Of a DNA stretch of 64,000 nucleotides, positions 1 to 11,599 are shown piece by piece (positions within the stretch are counted from its first letter, which is position 1; every line of letters begins with the position of its first letter). The DNA is taken from contig CM072885.1 of assembly GCA_037013685.1 (NCBI GenBank), positions 2,181,612-2,245,611 on the forward strand. The letters are read 5' to 3'. The notes under the pieces are model-generated. The model saw nothing but the letters and a program-made list of their open reading frames with translations, searched no databases and had not been told where the DNA came from. Origin of the DNA: Acridotheres tristis (lineage: Eukaryota; Chordata; Aves; Passeriformes; Sturnidae). Both the position numbers and the translations under genes were made by a program.

Positions 1-2090
1 CAACCAGGAGTTCACCTTGCACTCAAACCGTGCTCAAACCACCAAGAAAATGTGCACAGGCAAACAGGAGAAGCACAAGCCTTGGGTCCCATCCTGCTGC
101 CGTTGGAAATTAAAATCCTGTGGTTTGCAGGGAGATTTCCATGATTTCCAGCTCCATTCTGTGGGGATTTATGGCTCACCCCTGCTGCAGATGACCTAGA
201 GCCTGAATTTCTTAGCTTGTGTCTCTTCATGAAATTTCTGCTGAGAGGTTTTTCTATGCCTTCCATCTCTCTAGATTTTAAAATGTCCTATTGAGTGCTC
301 ATGTACCCACCTTCACCCTCACTCAGCCCTTGCAGTCAGGCACGAAAGGAGATCTTGCAGTCAGGTGATGGAAAAGACCTTGGATATCTCCTTGCAAAGA
401 CTCCAGTGACTCTAACTGTTGATTTCTTACTGCTGTTGGCTCCCTGGCCCTGCTGGCAGCACAGACATCCATTAATGTGTTCCCTCCATCCTGTACATCA
501 GCCAAGCCTGAGATAACAGGAGAGAGGAGCCAAGTACCTGCCAGCACATGAAGACAGGGCTGTTAGGTATTAGCTGTAAATCAAAGGCAAGACTTGGCCA
601 CTGGGACAGCCTTTATCCCTGGTGAGTCTGTGGAATTGCTCTGGAGCTTGCTGAGATATCTGGGAAAAAAGGCTCTGGTGCTTTGATTGAGGAGGAAGAT
701 TCTGCTGGAGTGAAAGCAAGGAGGAGTGAGGGGTGGCTAATCCTTTATCGAGGCTCTTCCCCAAACGTGGATTAGGCTGTGTTCGATTATCAGAGGCTGT
801 TTCAGAGGCAAACAGTGAAAGCAGATGTTTAAGGGACAATTGGTGCATTGTGAGCACTGTTTGCCCCTGTCCTCTGATATTTGGTGCTTCTGCCACTCGT
901 GCAATGCCAGCGTGTTCACTCCTGCTGGGAATGAGATGAGGGAAGGGAAGGAGGTGATGTAACCAAATCTCTGACCCTTCTGCTGAATTTGGGGGTTTTG
1001 GGGACTCAGCAAATCCCTCTGGGACTGAGCCAGCACCAGCCTTGTAAACCCATCCTCTCCAGGAGATCTTGGATGTGTTAATTATTTATTTGATAATCCT
1101 GGAGGAGGCAAATGCCAGCCAGAATCTTGTAAATCAGGGCCATTCTTTTGCGTTCTGTGGTGACTGTGACACTTGGCCATGATGTCACACAGCTGCAGAT
1201 GAAGCCCTGGTTGGTGACACAGGCAGAACACAACCAGGTAGAGAGGCAGCTGCTGAGCAAGGGGAGGACATTTATGCCCTGGGAGCTCCCAATCCATCTC
1301 AGATGAAGATATTTTGGATATCCAGAGCACCTTACAAACCTGTGCTTCTCAGTTTTCCTGTGGCAGGGTGGTGGTGAGAAACATTCCCTCATTTGCAAGT
1401 GGGAATTTGGTGTGGGATGATGGAAGTGATTCCAGTCCAACATTCCAACTGCAGGCCCCCTTTCCTTCCAAGTTACCTGCTGGCTGTGACTTTCTGGGTT
1501 GGATTTTAACTGCTCAGGCAGGATGTGAGAACTGCTGATATTATTCCCACCTCTTTAGACCTTCCCTTTGCCTCTCCCTGCTATCCCAGCCACCCTGGCA
1601 GCAGCTTTAGAAGTGAATTCATGCCCTCACCTCCTCCTTCATTCTGGAAAGTCGTTAACATGAAATTGCCAGGCAGAGAAGCTCCAGAGAGTTTAACGTG
1701 GCTACTTTATATTGCTGCTAGGAGTGTCTGGAATTGAAAATAAACCTGTGCTTGCAACTCCTGACCCTTTCATCATAAATCCAAACTTCCTTACGTGTCT
1801 CCCTTTGCTGCAGAAGATGACTGTATTTCTGTCTCTACAAAGGCCTGTGTGCAGCTGAGAGCCACAGCTGTGCAGGAGCAGGGTGGTGTTTATTTGTAGG
1901 GTTTTGCTTGCTGGCGTTTTTGATGATCCCCAGAGGAAATAACCCAAATATGTTAAATGGAAATAGTTTTCGTGTGGCGTGTGGCTGGCCAGCCTTGCTG
2001 CTGGTCCTGGGGGAGGCTCGTCCACATGGGCAAACCACAAGGCTGTGATTGATTCTCTGGCACCCAACCAGCAGCACATGAGTGGATACA

Positions 2091-2340
2091 GAGTTCTAGA
2101 ATAGTTTGGGTTGCAAGTGACCTAAAGACCATCAAAATCCACCCCCTGCCGTGGGCAGGGACACCTTCCTCTATCCCAGGTTGCTGCAAGTCCCTGTCCT
2201 AGCATTGGACAGCCACAGCTTCTCTCTGCACCCTGTGCCAGGGTCTCCCCACCTTCATCATAAACAATTTCTTTTTTTAAATCTAGTGTGACTCTACCTT
2301 CTTTAAAATATCTGCTCCCTTATTTCTGTGTAACACATTC
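2091..2340 (-). mobile_element. CR1 LINE 3' fragment
   Basis: The segment reads as the complement of an avian CR1 3' end: tagaatagtttgggttg, then the GACCATC block, the ccctgccgtgggcaggg block, ttgctgcaagtccctgtcc, and the tgccagggtctccccacc block. It is 5'-truncated, as nearly all CR1 insertions are, and diverged. The inner boundary near 2340 is approximate. Confidence 0.85.
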
Positions 2341-3090
2341 TTATAAGGATGTGTTCTTCTGTAAATAGTGTCAGGGGAAAAAGATTAAATAAATAGGCTT
2401 AAATTTAATTTTGTGTCGGTGTGGGATTATTAGCCCCATTAAGGGTAGGTCTGAATTCAGCTGGAGCCCAATCAGGTGGAGGAGGAACTACCCAGTAAAA
2501 ATTAGGTTAATGAAATCTCAACAGGTTGGAGACAAGGCTGCAGATCAGCCACATGTGCTGGTGCTTAATGCTGTGATTTTGGGGGCTGTGTCCTCCCAGG
2601 CTCCTGCCTGGGATGGGAGGGTCTGGATCATGTAAAAGGCAGCAAGATGAGTGTGTGGATTCTTTTTGGTCTCAAGTGCTTCAGCTGGAGTGGTTGGTTT
2701 TGGCTGTGCTCCTCTAAGGATGCCTCTGACTGTGCCAGCTGTGCTGGATTCATCTCATTTCACTGCTTGTCAGTAATTTCCTCTGGCTTGAGATGGAGCT
2801 TTGTACCCTGCACTTCAGGTAAGATGTCTGCTGGCACCATGAAGCTTTTCATCCTCTTGGTGGTGAAGAAAGCTGTCTTGTTTTCCTTGAAAACTTTTCC
2901 CCCTTTCCCCTGTTTCTGCTGTTCTGGAGTTTCCTGCTTTCAGCCTGAAGTTTCTTTTGAGCTCCTTAGGCCATTAGAGTGAGCAGTTTGATTATACCCT
3001 CGAAACACAAACTGTGCTCACCTTAGAGCTGAAGAGTTTCTGGTCAAATTTGGCCTGACTTGAAGACCTGCATTATTGGATCTTACATCC

Positions 3091-3135
3091 ATAGGATAAT
3101 TCAGGTTGGAAGGACATCAAGGGGCCGTACAGTTG
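3091..3135 (-). mobile_element. Short CR1 3' fragment
   Basis: Only the terminal part remains: ataggataattcaggttgg followed by aaggacatcaagg, matching the CR1 tail complement. A short tandem repeat follows it directly. Confidence 0.6.
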
Positions 3136-3137
3136 AG

Positions 3138-3188
3138 CTGAGGGGATTGTATTTAGACTGAGTGGATTGTATTTAGGCTGAGGGGATC
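3138..3188. repeat. Short tandem repeat, 20-bp unit, about 2.5 copies
   Basis: The unit ctgaggggattgtatttaga starts at 3138, recurs with small changes at 3158 and begins a third time at 3178. Confidence 0.75.
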
Positions 3189-4260
3189 ATCTGGAGCAGT
3201 TTTGTGGTCCCCTGGCTCTGTTGGAAGATGCATTTCCAACTTGGTTGGGTGGCTCACCTCCTTCCCCATGTTTGGTGATGGATTTCCATGTACCAGAACT
3301 GGGTTTCAGATTTTTCCTGGACCTTTTTGCTGTCGTTTTGGACTAGCAGCATCCAGGCTGCTGATCTGCTCCCTAATTGCTCTTTGAGCTGGTGTTTTAG
3401 CTCTGCTAAAAAGGGCAGTCCACAAACACTAATGACTCCTGCAGGCCAGAGCTCAGGCTAGTTGATCCCTCCTAATGGCTCTTTGAATTCCTCCTAGGTT
3501 TTATGTATTTATAAACACATTTAGGACACATTATTCTTCTATTCAGCAAAACCATCTGTAATTATTGCCTGTAATTGCTGGGTGAGGATAAAATGAATCA
3601 ACTATCAGGCTTTTACTGCTCGTGAACTCAAGCAGGGAGCATCACTTTTTTTAGCTGCTTTTCCAGGAAGATGTGAGTTGAGTCAAGGAAAATTATCATA
3701 GTCTTTTAGCACTGATATATCAAAACTAGGCAACCTTCCTGTACAGTTAATTATTGCTTTTCCAGGCCTTACTCCAGCAAAACATTTTAAGTGGCTGCTT
3801 AACTTGAAATCTGTAAGTGGCCCCAGAGAAGTTAATAAAGTCCAACTGCTCTGGCAGTTGTGTGCTGGGATATTTGGAGTTTTATTTGATTTATTCTGTG
3901 GAGATCTGTGACCTGCATTAGCTTCACCTGCCTTGATGGTGCCTGAAGGTAGAAGAGCTGCCTGTGCCATATTTCTGGAACTCCTTGAAACCCAAAAAAA
4001 CATCCTTAGGGATAACAGGGCATTGCATCCGTTTAAGTGAAAGGATCCCAGTGGAGCATTTATCTGGTGAAAATGCTGTTGAGTTCAAATGCAGTGGGTG
4101 TTGGAGCTCAGGCAGCAGTATTGATGGATAGGAGTTTTTCTCTGGCTGTTGGGAGCTCATGGGTATCTCCATTTCCAAAAGATGGGAAGCACAGTGGTAG
4201 CTGTGGAAGCTTCCTCCCTTCTCCAAGAACTTCAGGGAATTACAGCATCCCAGTAAGATG

Positions 4261-4304
4261 GAAAATCACAGAATGGTTTGGGTTGGAAGGCACCTTAAAG
4301 AAAG
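4261..4304 (-). mobile_element. CR1 LINE extreme 3' end (outer part of a split copy)
   Basis: It reads aaaatcacagaatggtttgg, then gttggaaggcaccttaaaga, the standard outer CR1 tail complement. The match stops where the piece starting near 4766 takes up the CR1 consensus. The two are probably one element interrupted by a later insert. Confidence 0.85.
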
Positions 4305-4765
4305 GAATGATGGGTGCTAATGCCCATACAAAGGATGGATGAGGGGATTTTAGGAGGAATGGGTGTTAATGTTTGAAATGGGCCTGAATGTCTCTGCCAA
4401 CCACAATCCCCACAAGTTCTTTACAAAACTCAGGAATTTTAACCACAACTCCTGAATTTTAGGGTTGGACAAATGGGTCTGGGCAAATCCCCCAACCTAG
4501 ACAGCCTGAACTGCTGAGCTTTGGGGGAAATGATACGTTCAAGGGGGAATTTGTGGTTTGGGAAGGCTGCACCTTCCTGGTACCTCAGCAATGGGAAAGG
4601 AAGAGGGTGAGTTAAGGATAAAAAGAAGCTGCATCCTCTGAAACCTTGAGAGAGAAACCCCATGGGGCAATGCCCCAGTGGACTCTCTCTCCCTCTAGTC
4701 AAATAAAGGAGACAGAGGAGTTCTGCAACTTTATGGACACTGGCTTTTCACAGTGTGTGTTTTCC
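4305..4765. mobile_element. Unidentified insert of about 460 bp splitting a CR1 copy
   Basis: This segment separates two CR1 pieces that join well when it is removed. It contains AATAAA near 4704 (tcaaataaaggagacag) and ends near ttttccccaca, which could be the 3' end of an LTR read on the plus strand. I could not find a convincing target-site duplication or a matching TG start, so the element type is open. Two independent CR1 fragments are the alternative. Confidence 0.35.
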
Positions 4766-5075
4766 CCACACCATCCAATCCTACCCTTGCCATGGGCAAG
4801 GACCCCTTCCACTATCCCAGGTTGCTCCAAACCCCATCCAACCTGGCCTTGGACACTTCTCAGGGATCCAGGAGCAGCCACAGCTTCTCTGGACCATGTG
4901 TGCCAGGGCCTCACCACCCTCATAACCAAAAGTTTCTCCCCATCTAAAGCTGCTCTCCAGCAGTTTGAAGCAATTCACTTGTTGTGTCCCTCCATCCCTT
5001 GTCCTGAGTTCTGCTCCAGCTCTCTTGGAGCCCTCTGAGGTACTGGAAAGGGCTTTAAATTTATGGTATTTAATT
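4766..5075 (-). mobile_element. CR1 LINE 3' fragment (inner part of a split copy)
   Basis: The matching blocks in order are ccatccaatcctaccc, ttgccatgggcaaggac, ggttgctccaaacccc, atccaacctggccttgg, cagccacagcttctctgg and tgccagggcctcaccaccct. Weaker similarity continues through cccttgtcctgagt and aggtactggaaagggct. Confidence 0.85.
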
Positions 5076-5348
5076 CTTACCACAGTCCCTTCTGCAGATT
5101 TGGCCTGGGCTGACCCCTTCTTGCTCAGACAATGCCTGGACACTCCTTGGGGGGTGATAATTTCCAAGGTGTAACATAAGCAACCTTGCTGAGTTTAGAA
5201 TTAGCAGATGAGTGATTATTTAGGCTTTGTAGATGTGATCCTTAGTGTTGGATCCTGGTTCCAGAGGACAGGTCAGGGTCTATTTTATTTGTCAGATTTA
5301 GCTCAGTGGTTCTTACTCTGGATCTATGGGAATAGTGGTTTTTCCTTG

Positions 5349-5368
5349 GTTTTTTTTTTTTTTTTTTG
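5349..5368. repeat. PLXNA4: Poly-T tract upstream of the exon
   Basis: A T homopolymer of about 18 to 19 bases, roughly 340 bp before the acceptor. It is too far away to be the acceptor's own pyrimidine tract. Confidence 0.85.
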
Positions 5369-5684
5369 GACAGAACCTAGGTATGTTTAAGACATTTTCA
5401 GCAGACTTCCACTTGATTGGTGAGTCTTGACTGGTAAAACTGACTGGTAAAGCAGTAGGGAAAAGGCTTAATGTAATGTATCCTGCTGGGCTGTCATTCA
5501 AGAGAACAGACTTTCCAGTTCTCCTTCTGGCTGTAACCCATTGTGCAACTTCGGAGAGTTTTTTTTAAATTTTTTTTCCACCTCTCTCTCCAGTGCTCCC
5601 TGATTTTTGTCAGCCTACATAAATTACAGACATGTTATGCAACGGAGGGCTACTTCCCAAATGGCTAAAAAATCGGTGACTTCA

Positions 5685-5708
5685 GCTGTTTTCTTTCTTC
5701 CTTTGCAG
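5685..5708 (+). other. PLXNA4: 3' splice site: polypyrimidine tract and AG acceptor
   Basis: A run rich in T and C (ttttctttcttcctttgcag) leads directly into the coding sequence. The AG is at 5707-5708, and reading in frame from 5709 gives the plexin motif without interruption. In-frame translation upstream of this point has no plexin similarity, which supports the boundary. Confidence 0.93.
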
Positions 5709-5891
5709 CTGTTAACAATTGATGACAATTTCTGTGGCCTGGATATGAATGCCCCCTTGGGAGTATCATCCATGGTGAGAGGGCTCCCCATTTTCACTGA
5801 GGATGGGGACAGGATGACCTCGGTGATTGCCTATGTCTACAAGAACCACTCCCTGGCTTTTGTGGGCACCAAGAGTGGGAAGCTCAAGAAG
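5709..5891 (+). CDS. PLXNA4: Plexin-A4 internal coding exon (Sema domain), probably exon 3
   Basis: This internal exon encodes 61 residues in phase 0 at both ends. Plexin-A4 is a single-pass membrane receptor that pairs with neuropilins to transduce semaphorin-3 signals that steer axons. Visible in the translation are IDDNFCGLD near the start, then [32 protein letters not shown] and the terminal TKSGKLKK. These are the signature of the C-terminal third of the plexin-A Sema propeller. The MNAPLGVS and [15 protein letters not shown] wording fits A4 better than A1, A2 or A3 as I remember those families. The Cys in FCGLD belongs to the conserved Sema disulphide set. Boundaries come from a strong acceptor ending in CAG and a donor reading AAG|GTAAGA. 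There is no start or stop codon, since this is an internal exon; the first 1.2 kb or so of coding sequence should lie upstream of the window. Exon number is inferred from the family gene structure. Confidence 0.95.
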
Positions 5892-5900
5892 GTAAGACCT
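5889..5900 (+). other. PLXNA4: 5' splice site (donor) AAG|GTAAGA
   Basis: The exon ends in AAG and the intron opens with GTAAGA, close to the vertebrate donor consensus. The plexin match stops here at GKLKK. Reading through the donor stays open for 17 intron-encoded codons and then meets TAA at 5943-5945. Confidence 0.93.
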
Positions 5901-5945
5901 ACGTGGTCCTCTAATTCAGATTTTCATATTTTTATGGTGATTTAA

Positions 5946-8900
5946 GTGTTGCATCGAGCGTGAGCGCAGTCCTTGTCCTAAGGTGCTCCTACTTTGAGGA
6001 TAAGAAATGGTTTGGTTGGCAAAAAAAGCTGTGTTTCACCCTCAGGGGACAGAGATGATCTGAGAAAGGATAAAATCCTTCTTCCAAATGGTTTTTCATC
6101 AGGAAATTAATGCTTCAGAAGTCAAACCACAGCCCCAGCCGCAGATGGACGTGATGTGATTCGCATCCAACAGAATTTTCTGTGCTCAGACCATCACTAA
6201 TTGAGTCATTGATCATGGGGGTGTCTGTGCATGCTGGAGAAAAACTGATTGGGGCTGAAGTTTGGGAAACAGGATTCATGCTCTGGAGATCTTTTTTCAG
6301 AGCAGTGTGACCAGGCTGTGATTTCATCATCAGCCCAGCGTGGGATTAGCGGCCGCCCCGTTGACGTCAGGCTGGGGGTTTGTGCTGGAGGAAGAGGGTT
6401 TGCATCAAAACAAAGCTGTGTCCTGAGCCAGAATGAGCTTTATGTTTGTGGCTGATGCCACACAAACACAATCAAGAGTGTGCCAGTGTTCCTCTCTGGG
6501 CATTCTCCCTGCAAATGTGCCCAGTGCATGGCCAAGGTTTGCCTGGTGAAGCACTCGGGGGCTGAAAAGGTGGAATTGTCTACTTGTGGTTTTCCCAAGG
6601 CATGAGGAGTTGTTGGAAGGGAGCTAATGATGGACACTGACTCTGTTTCAGCCTCTGTGTGACAATGTTGGTCTGAATGTTCAGCCCAGGAGTGTGGTAA
6701 AACATTGCCTGTGCAAGGGGATGGTGGCTTTGCCATGGTAATGAGATGGGGGAGAAGCTGGCAAGGGAGGTTGGGCAGAGCCTTGAGATCTTTTATCTTG
6801 AGATGTTTTAGGATGTTGTTTCCTCTTTAAATCCCTTTTGCAAGTAAAGACTTCCAAGTTGGGGCAAATAAAGTGCTGTGAAAAGGTGACCCACTGTGGC
6901 TCATGGGGAGTGAAGGGAGTTGTTTGTTCATGGATGCTTAGGGATAATCTGGAATCTCTGGTTTTATTCCTCTACCTGTTTGTTCACATCTGAAAAGCAG
7001 ATCTGGGTTGTAAATTCAGATGGCATTTCCCTCATGCTGAGGGAGGAATGGGATCCTGCCCACTGGAAAATGTCTCTGGCTTTGTTTGAAACAGAGGAAA
7101 GGCTGCTCGTGCTTTTGAAAAGAAAATATGGTAGTTTTATTTCTTTATTCAGGCATGTGAAAAAGGAGCCAAATTGGGTTTTTTTTAACAGTCATAATAA
7201 AAATAATCTTCTACCCTGGCTAATTAGGTTTTGCTTCCCTGTCATGTGTGATATCATAATAATCTGTTCAGTTCTCCAGTCAGTGTCTTGGAGAGAGGGA
7301 AATGGGGTAGCTGAGATCTGAATGGTAAATCTTGAAAAGACCTCAAGACTTAATGACTGCTCTCCCTGCACTCACAAGCTTTTGATTGGGGTTTTCTTTG
7401 GCTTCAGGAGAAGAAAACTCAGCCACAGCTCTGTCTTTGCCTTTCAGGTCGCATTGCAGAATCCAAGATCTGATTCCTTTTTAATAGGGGAAAATAGGAG
7501 AGAAAGTGTTCTGTGCTTTATGGAGTGTGGTAGGGAGCAGGGACAGCCTTATAGGGTAAAGAATGAGGAGAGGAGAGCTGAAGTGGCTGATGCAATTTGA
7601 GAAAGGGAATAAAATTGAGTTTTTTCCTAATGTGCTGAATATTCTGCTTGTGGCAGTTCCCACATTGGGTGAGTTGGAGCAGGGCTGGAGCCTTGGGCTG
7701 AGATTTGCTCAGGTGAATAAATTTCCCTCAAAGAGGCAGAACACAAAGCAAAATGGGGCTCCCCTAACCACGTGTGATTGTTTTGGACCAGCTGACCCAG
7801 ACTCCTGGAAACCTATAGGGTCCTGTAGGTTCAACCCAATCCTTGCTGTGACTTCTGCAATCCCTGGCTCTCCTCCTCACATTGTCCCCCTTCAGTGCTC
7901 CAGAGGGTGTCTGACCTTGGGACAGCAACCTGTCACCTCCTCTGGGTGGTTTGGGACTCAGGATTTTCCCTCGGTGCTCCCTGACCCCTGCCATGGGCCT
8001 TTTGATGTTTTGTTTTCCACCTTGGCTCATCAATCAGGTGCTGCAAGGAAAATGCTGCGTTGGGATTGCAGCTCCAGCATAACCCATGATTTTAGCACGA
8101 AGTTTGTTTTCTGTTCAAAAACAGTGGGAAACTGGAGTAAGCCTTGTAGGATTAGATGAAACTGCTGGACAAATCCCAGGAACTGGGTGGTTTTTTGGTT
8201 TTTTTTTTTTTGGTGCTGTTGGGTCCTAGCAGGCGTGTCACACTCTGCTGCTTCTCCTGGTGCAGTGCAGCTCCTCGGTCAAGCTGCAGTGGAATATTTT
8301 GGATGGCATGAAAGAGGAGTTCTGAGATTATCCCCAAGATAGTAGGATTTACTCTGTGCTTGGAAGACTTGCTGCAAGTCATTACAAGATGGCTTTGGAG
8401 AAACTTTGCTGCTTTTTTTTCCTGCAGTTTCAGTATTTTCTTCTCCGTGTGCTCTTTTTTTTTATGTATGAAAGTGGCAGACTGTGTATCACATTTTGAT
8501 TTATGTGATCCATGAATGCTCTGCAAAATACCCACAGTCATAAAGCAATATCTGCTAGTTGATATACAAATGCCACATGTGTCAAAGGAATTTATCCAGT
8601 GCCACACACAGCTGAAGGAAAATATTGTGCTTCACAGGAACATATCATTAAAATGAATACTAGCAGAGTATCAGGAATCTGCCCATGTAACCAAGACAAC
8701 AAAGAGAGAAAGAAAAGGAAAAAAACAAGATAGAGATAGGGTAGGGAAAGTGTGAGTGAAACCAAATGACACGGTTGGCCCCAGCTATTTCACTGCCCCA
8801 GGCAAAATCCATTTTGCAACCCCTGCTCATTCACAAAGCTCCATGTGCAGTCCATCAGGAAGGCACAGAATAATGTGCTGGAGAAATATTCCCTCTGATT

Positions 8901-10565
8901 CTGCTGCCTTGTCCACGGTGCAGCCTGGCAGAATGAAGAAATAAACAGGATAAAAATGAAAAGTGACGGAAAAGGAAAAAATTTCTCTTGTTCATATCTA
9001 ACACCGAGAAATCACTGCCCTTGGATTAAAGGTTTAATGGGGGTTTGTGGCTTCTTGAGGATGGAGAAAGGTGGTCCAGAGAGGAGTAGGTTCAGTTTTT
9101 TGCTCTGCCAGGAACTTCTGGTGTGTCTCCATGTCTCATTTTCTCTCCTGCAAATGGCAGGGAATATTTTCCTTGCTCAAAGAGTGCTGGAGAAAATAAA
9201 TTCATTAAGTGCTGTGAGGTGTGTGGTAATCTCAAACAGCTTAACAGATCAGGTGGGGTGGAAAACCAGCTCCTGAGCACTTGTGGCATTGTTTAATGAG
9301 AAATATTTAATCTTGCTGTGCTTTGGTTAGAACCCAGTGTCTGTGATTTCCTCCTGTGCTGGCTGTCCCGTGGTGCTCCCATGTGTCTGTGCCACTTTCC
9401 CACAGTTTTAGTGTCATCCAGGGATCCTGATGGGCTTCCTTGGCTGCAAACCCTCTGTACCCTGGGGACTGCTTCAGGCAAAACCCGTGGCTGAAATGCA
9501 GTTGGCAACCCTGGGAGTTTCTAGTTATTTTTTTTCAGGAGATGCAAAAAAAAAAAAATTCTCACTTGAGTTTAACAAATGTCTGGTTTGTCTCCCTGCA
9601 AACAGCACAGGAGCTATTCCTGGGGATGTTCTCCCTGCAAACCACTTTGCTGTAAAACAAACAGGTGCCAAAATTCTCTGGCTTTTTATTTTTCCTTTGC
9701 TCACTCTCATTTCCTGCTCTGCTCTTTGCTCCAGTGACAGGAGAAAAGCAGGGATGTACCCATGTGCTTGTTTTGATTTTTTTTTTTTTTTTCCTGGTGC
9801 CACTAGAACCTGGCATCACTAAAGGAGCATAGCAGTATTCCATATTCCTTGTATTCTTTCCCCAGGCATTTAATTTATGGGTCATTGCTTCTGTACAGAT
9901 CATTTCCAGTCAGAGGAATACAACTTACCTGCAATTATTCTGTGTGTAGGTGCAGGTGTAATGGGAGAGTTGAGCTTACAAATGTCAGCCTGGGAGCAGC
10001 CTCAAGAATTGCATTTCTCAAAAAAAAACCTCTGGTCTATTTTGAAATGCTTATTTGATAATGGAGTAGTAGAAATTTTCATTCATTTGAAACTTCCCTG
10101 TAAGAAATGTTTTGGTTTCTTTTTATTCCATCCAAATATTTTGCTCAAAGCCTTTTCTATACTGAATTCCTTGCAGAGAGAGAACTCTAGCTTAAAATCC
10201 AACACTCTCACTCTGTGGGCTGTATTTCATTTTTCATCAAGTCCCATCAGTTTGTGGTCTTTGAAGGGTTTTTTAGATGTGCAATGTCGTGTAGGGTGAA
10301 GGTTTTCATTCAGATCAGACAGCTCTGAAATCTGGCCAGCACTTCCCACCAGGTATCAACTCTGTTTAGGAGAACATCCTCAGTATTGCCCAGTTCCATG
10401 GGTTATCCATCCTCTGGACAACCCTGAACCTTTGGGCCCCTGCTTTTCTTGGATCCAGAGACAAAGCAGCGCAGGGAGAATTTAAAACCTGAGAGCTGGG
10501 ATTTGCAGTTCTCATTTTGGCCCCTCTCACAGTGGTGTTGGGGAAGTGCTAAGTTGAGAATGGAC
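5946..10565. other. PLXNA4: Unique intronic sequence, no gene or recognised repeat
   Basis: Apart from the CpG-dense spot near 6350 and T or A runs near 8197-8211, 9549-9560 and 9777-9792, I recognise nothing. An AATAAA hexamer sits at 6867-6872. The open frame at 7563-8159 (198 codons) has no recognisable motif. Confidence 0.6.
6338..6372. promoter_or_regulatory. CpG-dense spot with NotI octamer and palindromic CRE
   Basis: Within a CpG-poor intron this 35-bp stretch holds GCGGCCGC at 6349-6356 and the perfect cAMP response element TGACGTCA at 6362-6369, with several further CpGs. It lies about 470 bp downstream of the plexin donor. CREB/ATF binding to this octamer is established; its use here is inference. 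Confidence 0.35.
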
Positions 10566-10640
10566 TTGTCCAAGGCCAGGCTGGGGCAAATGTGGTGGAG
10601 TGGAAGGTGTCCCTGCCCATGGAATTGGTGTCCCAGTTCC
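10566..10640 (+). mobile_element. Diverged CR1 3' fragment
   Basis: It reads gtccaaggccaggctgggg, then agtggaaggtgtccctgccc, followed by atggaattgg: the CR1 block before the tail in plus orientation. The terminal tail is missing or unrecognisable. Confidence 0.65.
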
Positions 10641-11599
10641 AGCCAGGGGCTTGGAGTTTGCCTCCCATCCAAGGAGCTGGAGCTGAGGTGGTGGTGCTGG
10701 GATTGCCAGGCATGGAATGTCAGTCTGGTGGTAACTGCAGGCACAGCCAGAGATCCCCACTGCTGCTCCAGGCCAGGGGGCTTCTGAATACACTCAAAAC
10801 AAGGAGCCCTGCTCGGTTTTGATACTCCCTGGAGGGAATTCTGCAGCTGACAGCTCTGTGTGAATGCCAGCAGGGAAACTCAGCTCCCTTCTCCTTCCCT
10901 CTGCTGCCTTGAAAGGCTTGGGCTTCTTTTGAATTTTATTTTTTTTTTCCCCCAACTGTTTGGCAGGTGGACTTGACTGCTCTGAAATCACACTGGAGAG
11001 GCTCTGGCTCCTGCTGGGAAGATGTTTTCTGCAACAGGGGCTGGTTCACCCTGGCCTCTCCTCACAGCTTGCTCAGCCAGCAGGAGTCTGGGTGCTTCAC
11101 TGAATTGTGATGGAGCAAGGCTGGCTCCTGTCAGAATCTGATGTTTGCCATTGTCTGTGTCCTACCTTGATGTGCAGCCCCTCTTTGAGAGGTTGTTGCC
11201 AGCTTAGAGGCCTGGAAATTAGTGAATTTTTCTGCATGAAGCACTCAAAGCTGTGGTTTTGGTAGCTGTGGTGGACTCAGCACTTGGTTTTCATGTTGGG
11301 TGAAAGGTGTGGTGGAATTGATGTGGATATTGGGCAGTAGCACAATTTCTCCTTGTCATGTAATAATCACTGTCTAGTGATCAAAAAGTCCTAAGACATC
11401 ACCTAAAAATGAATGGATTCTGTTCCCATGGGTGAAATCAAAGATGAAGGACAGGCAAACAGGGGTGCTGCCAGTAGCTGGAGGGAAGGTGATCACCTTG
11501 GGCTCCATTGCCAGGCCATATCCACATCCTGCACCCAGCTTCAGGCTACTCAGAGCAAAAACTTTTGTTGAAATGAACAACCAGAACAAGTTCAGGAAA

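Larger units (their letters stand above)
1..5708 (+). other. PLXNA4: 3' part of the preceding PLXNA4 intron (probably intron 2)
   Basis: Non-coding sequence upstream of the plexin exon. It holds minus-strand CR1 pieces at 2091-2340, 3091-3135, 4261-4304 and 4766-5075, a 20-bp tandem repeat near 3138 and a poly-T run at 5349-5368. In 1-2090, 2341-3090 and 3190-4260 I recognise nothing. Short open frames here have no recognisable family motif and overlap each other on both strands. Confidence 0.85.

Noticed and set aside
7563..8159. 198-codon plus-strand open frame
   Set aside because: No family motif, an overlapping antisense frame of similar quality, and a location inside a plexin intron. 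Most likely chance.
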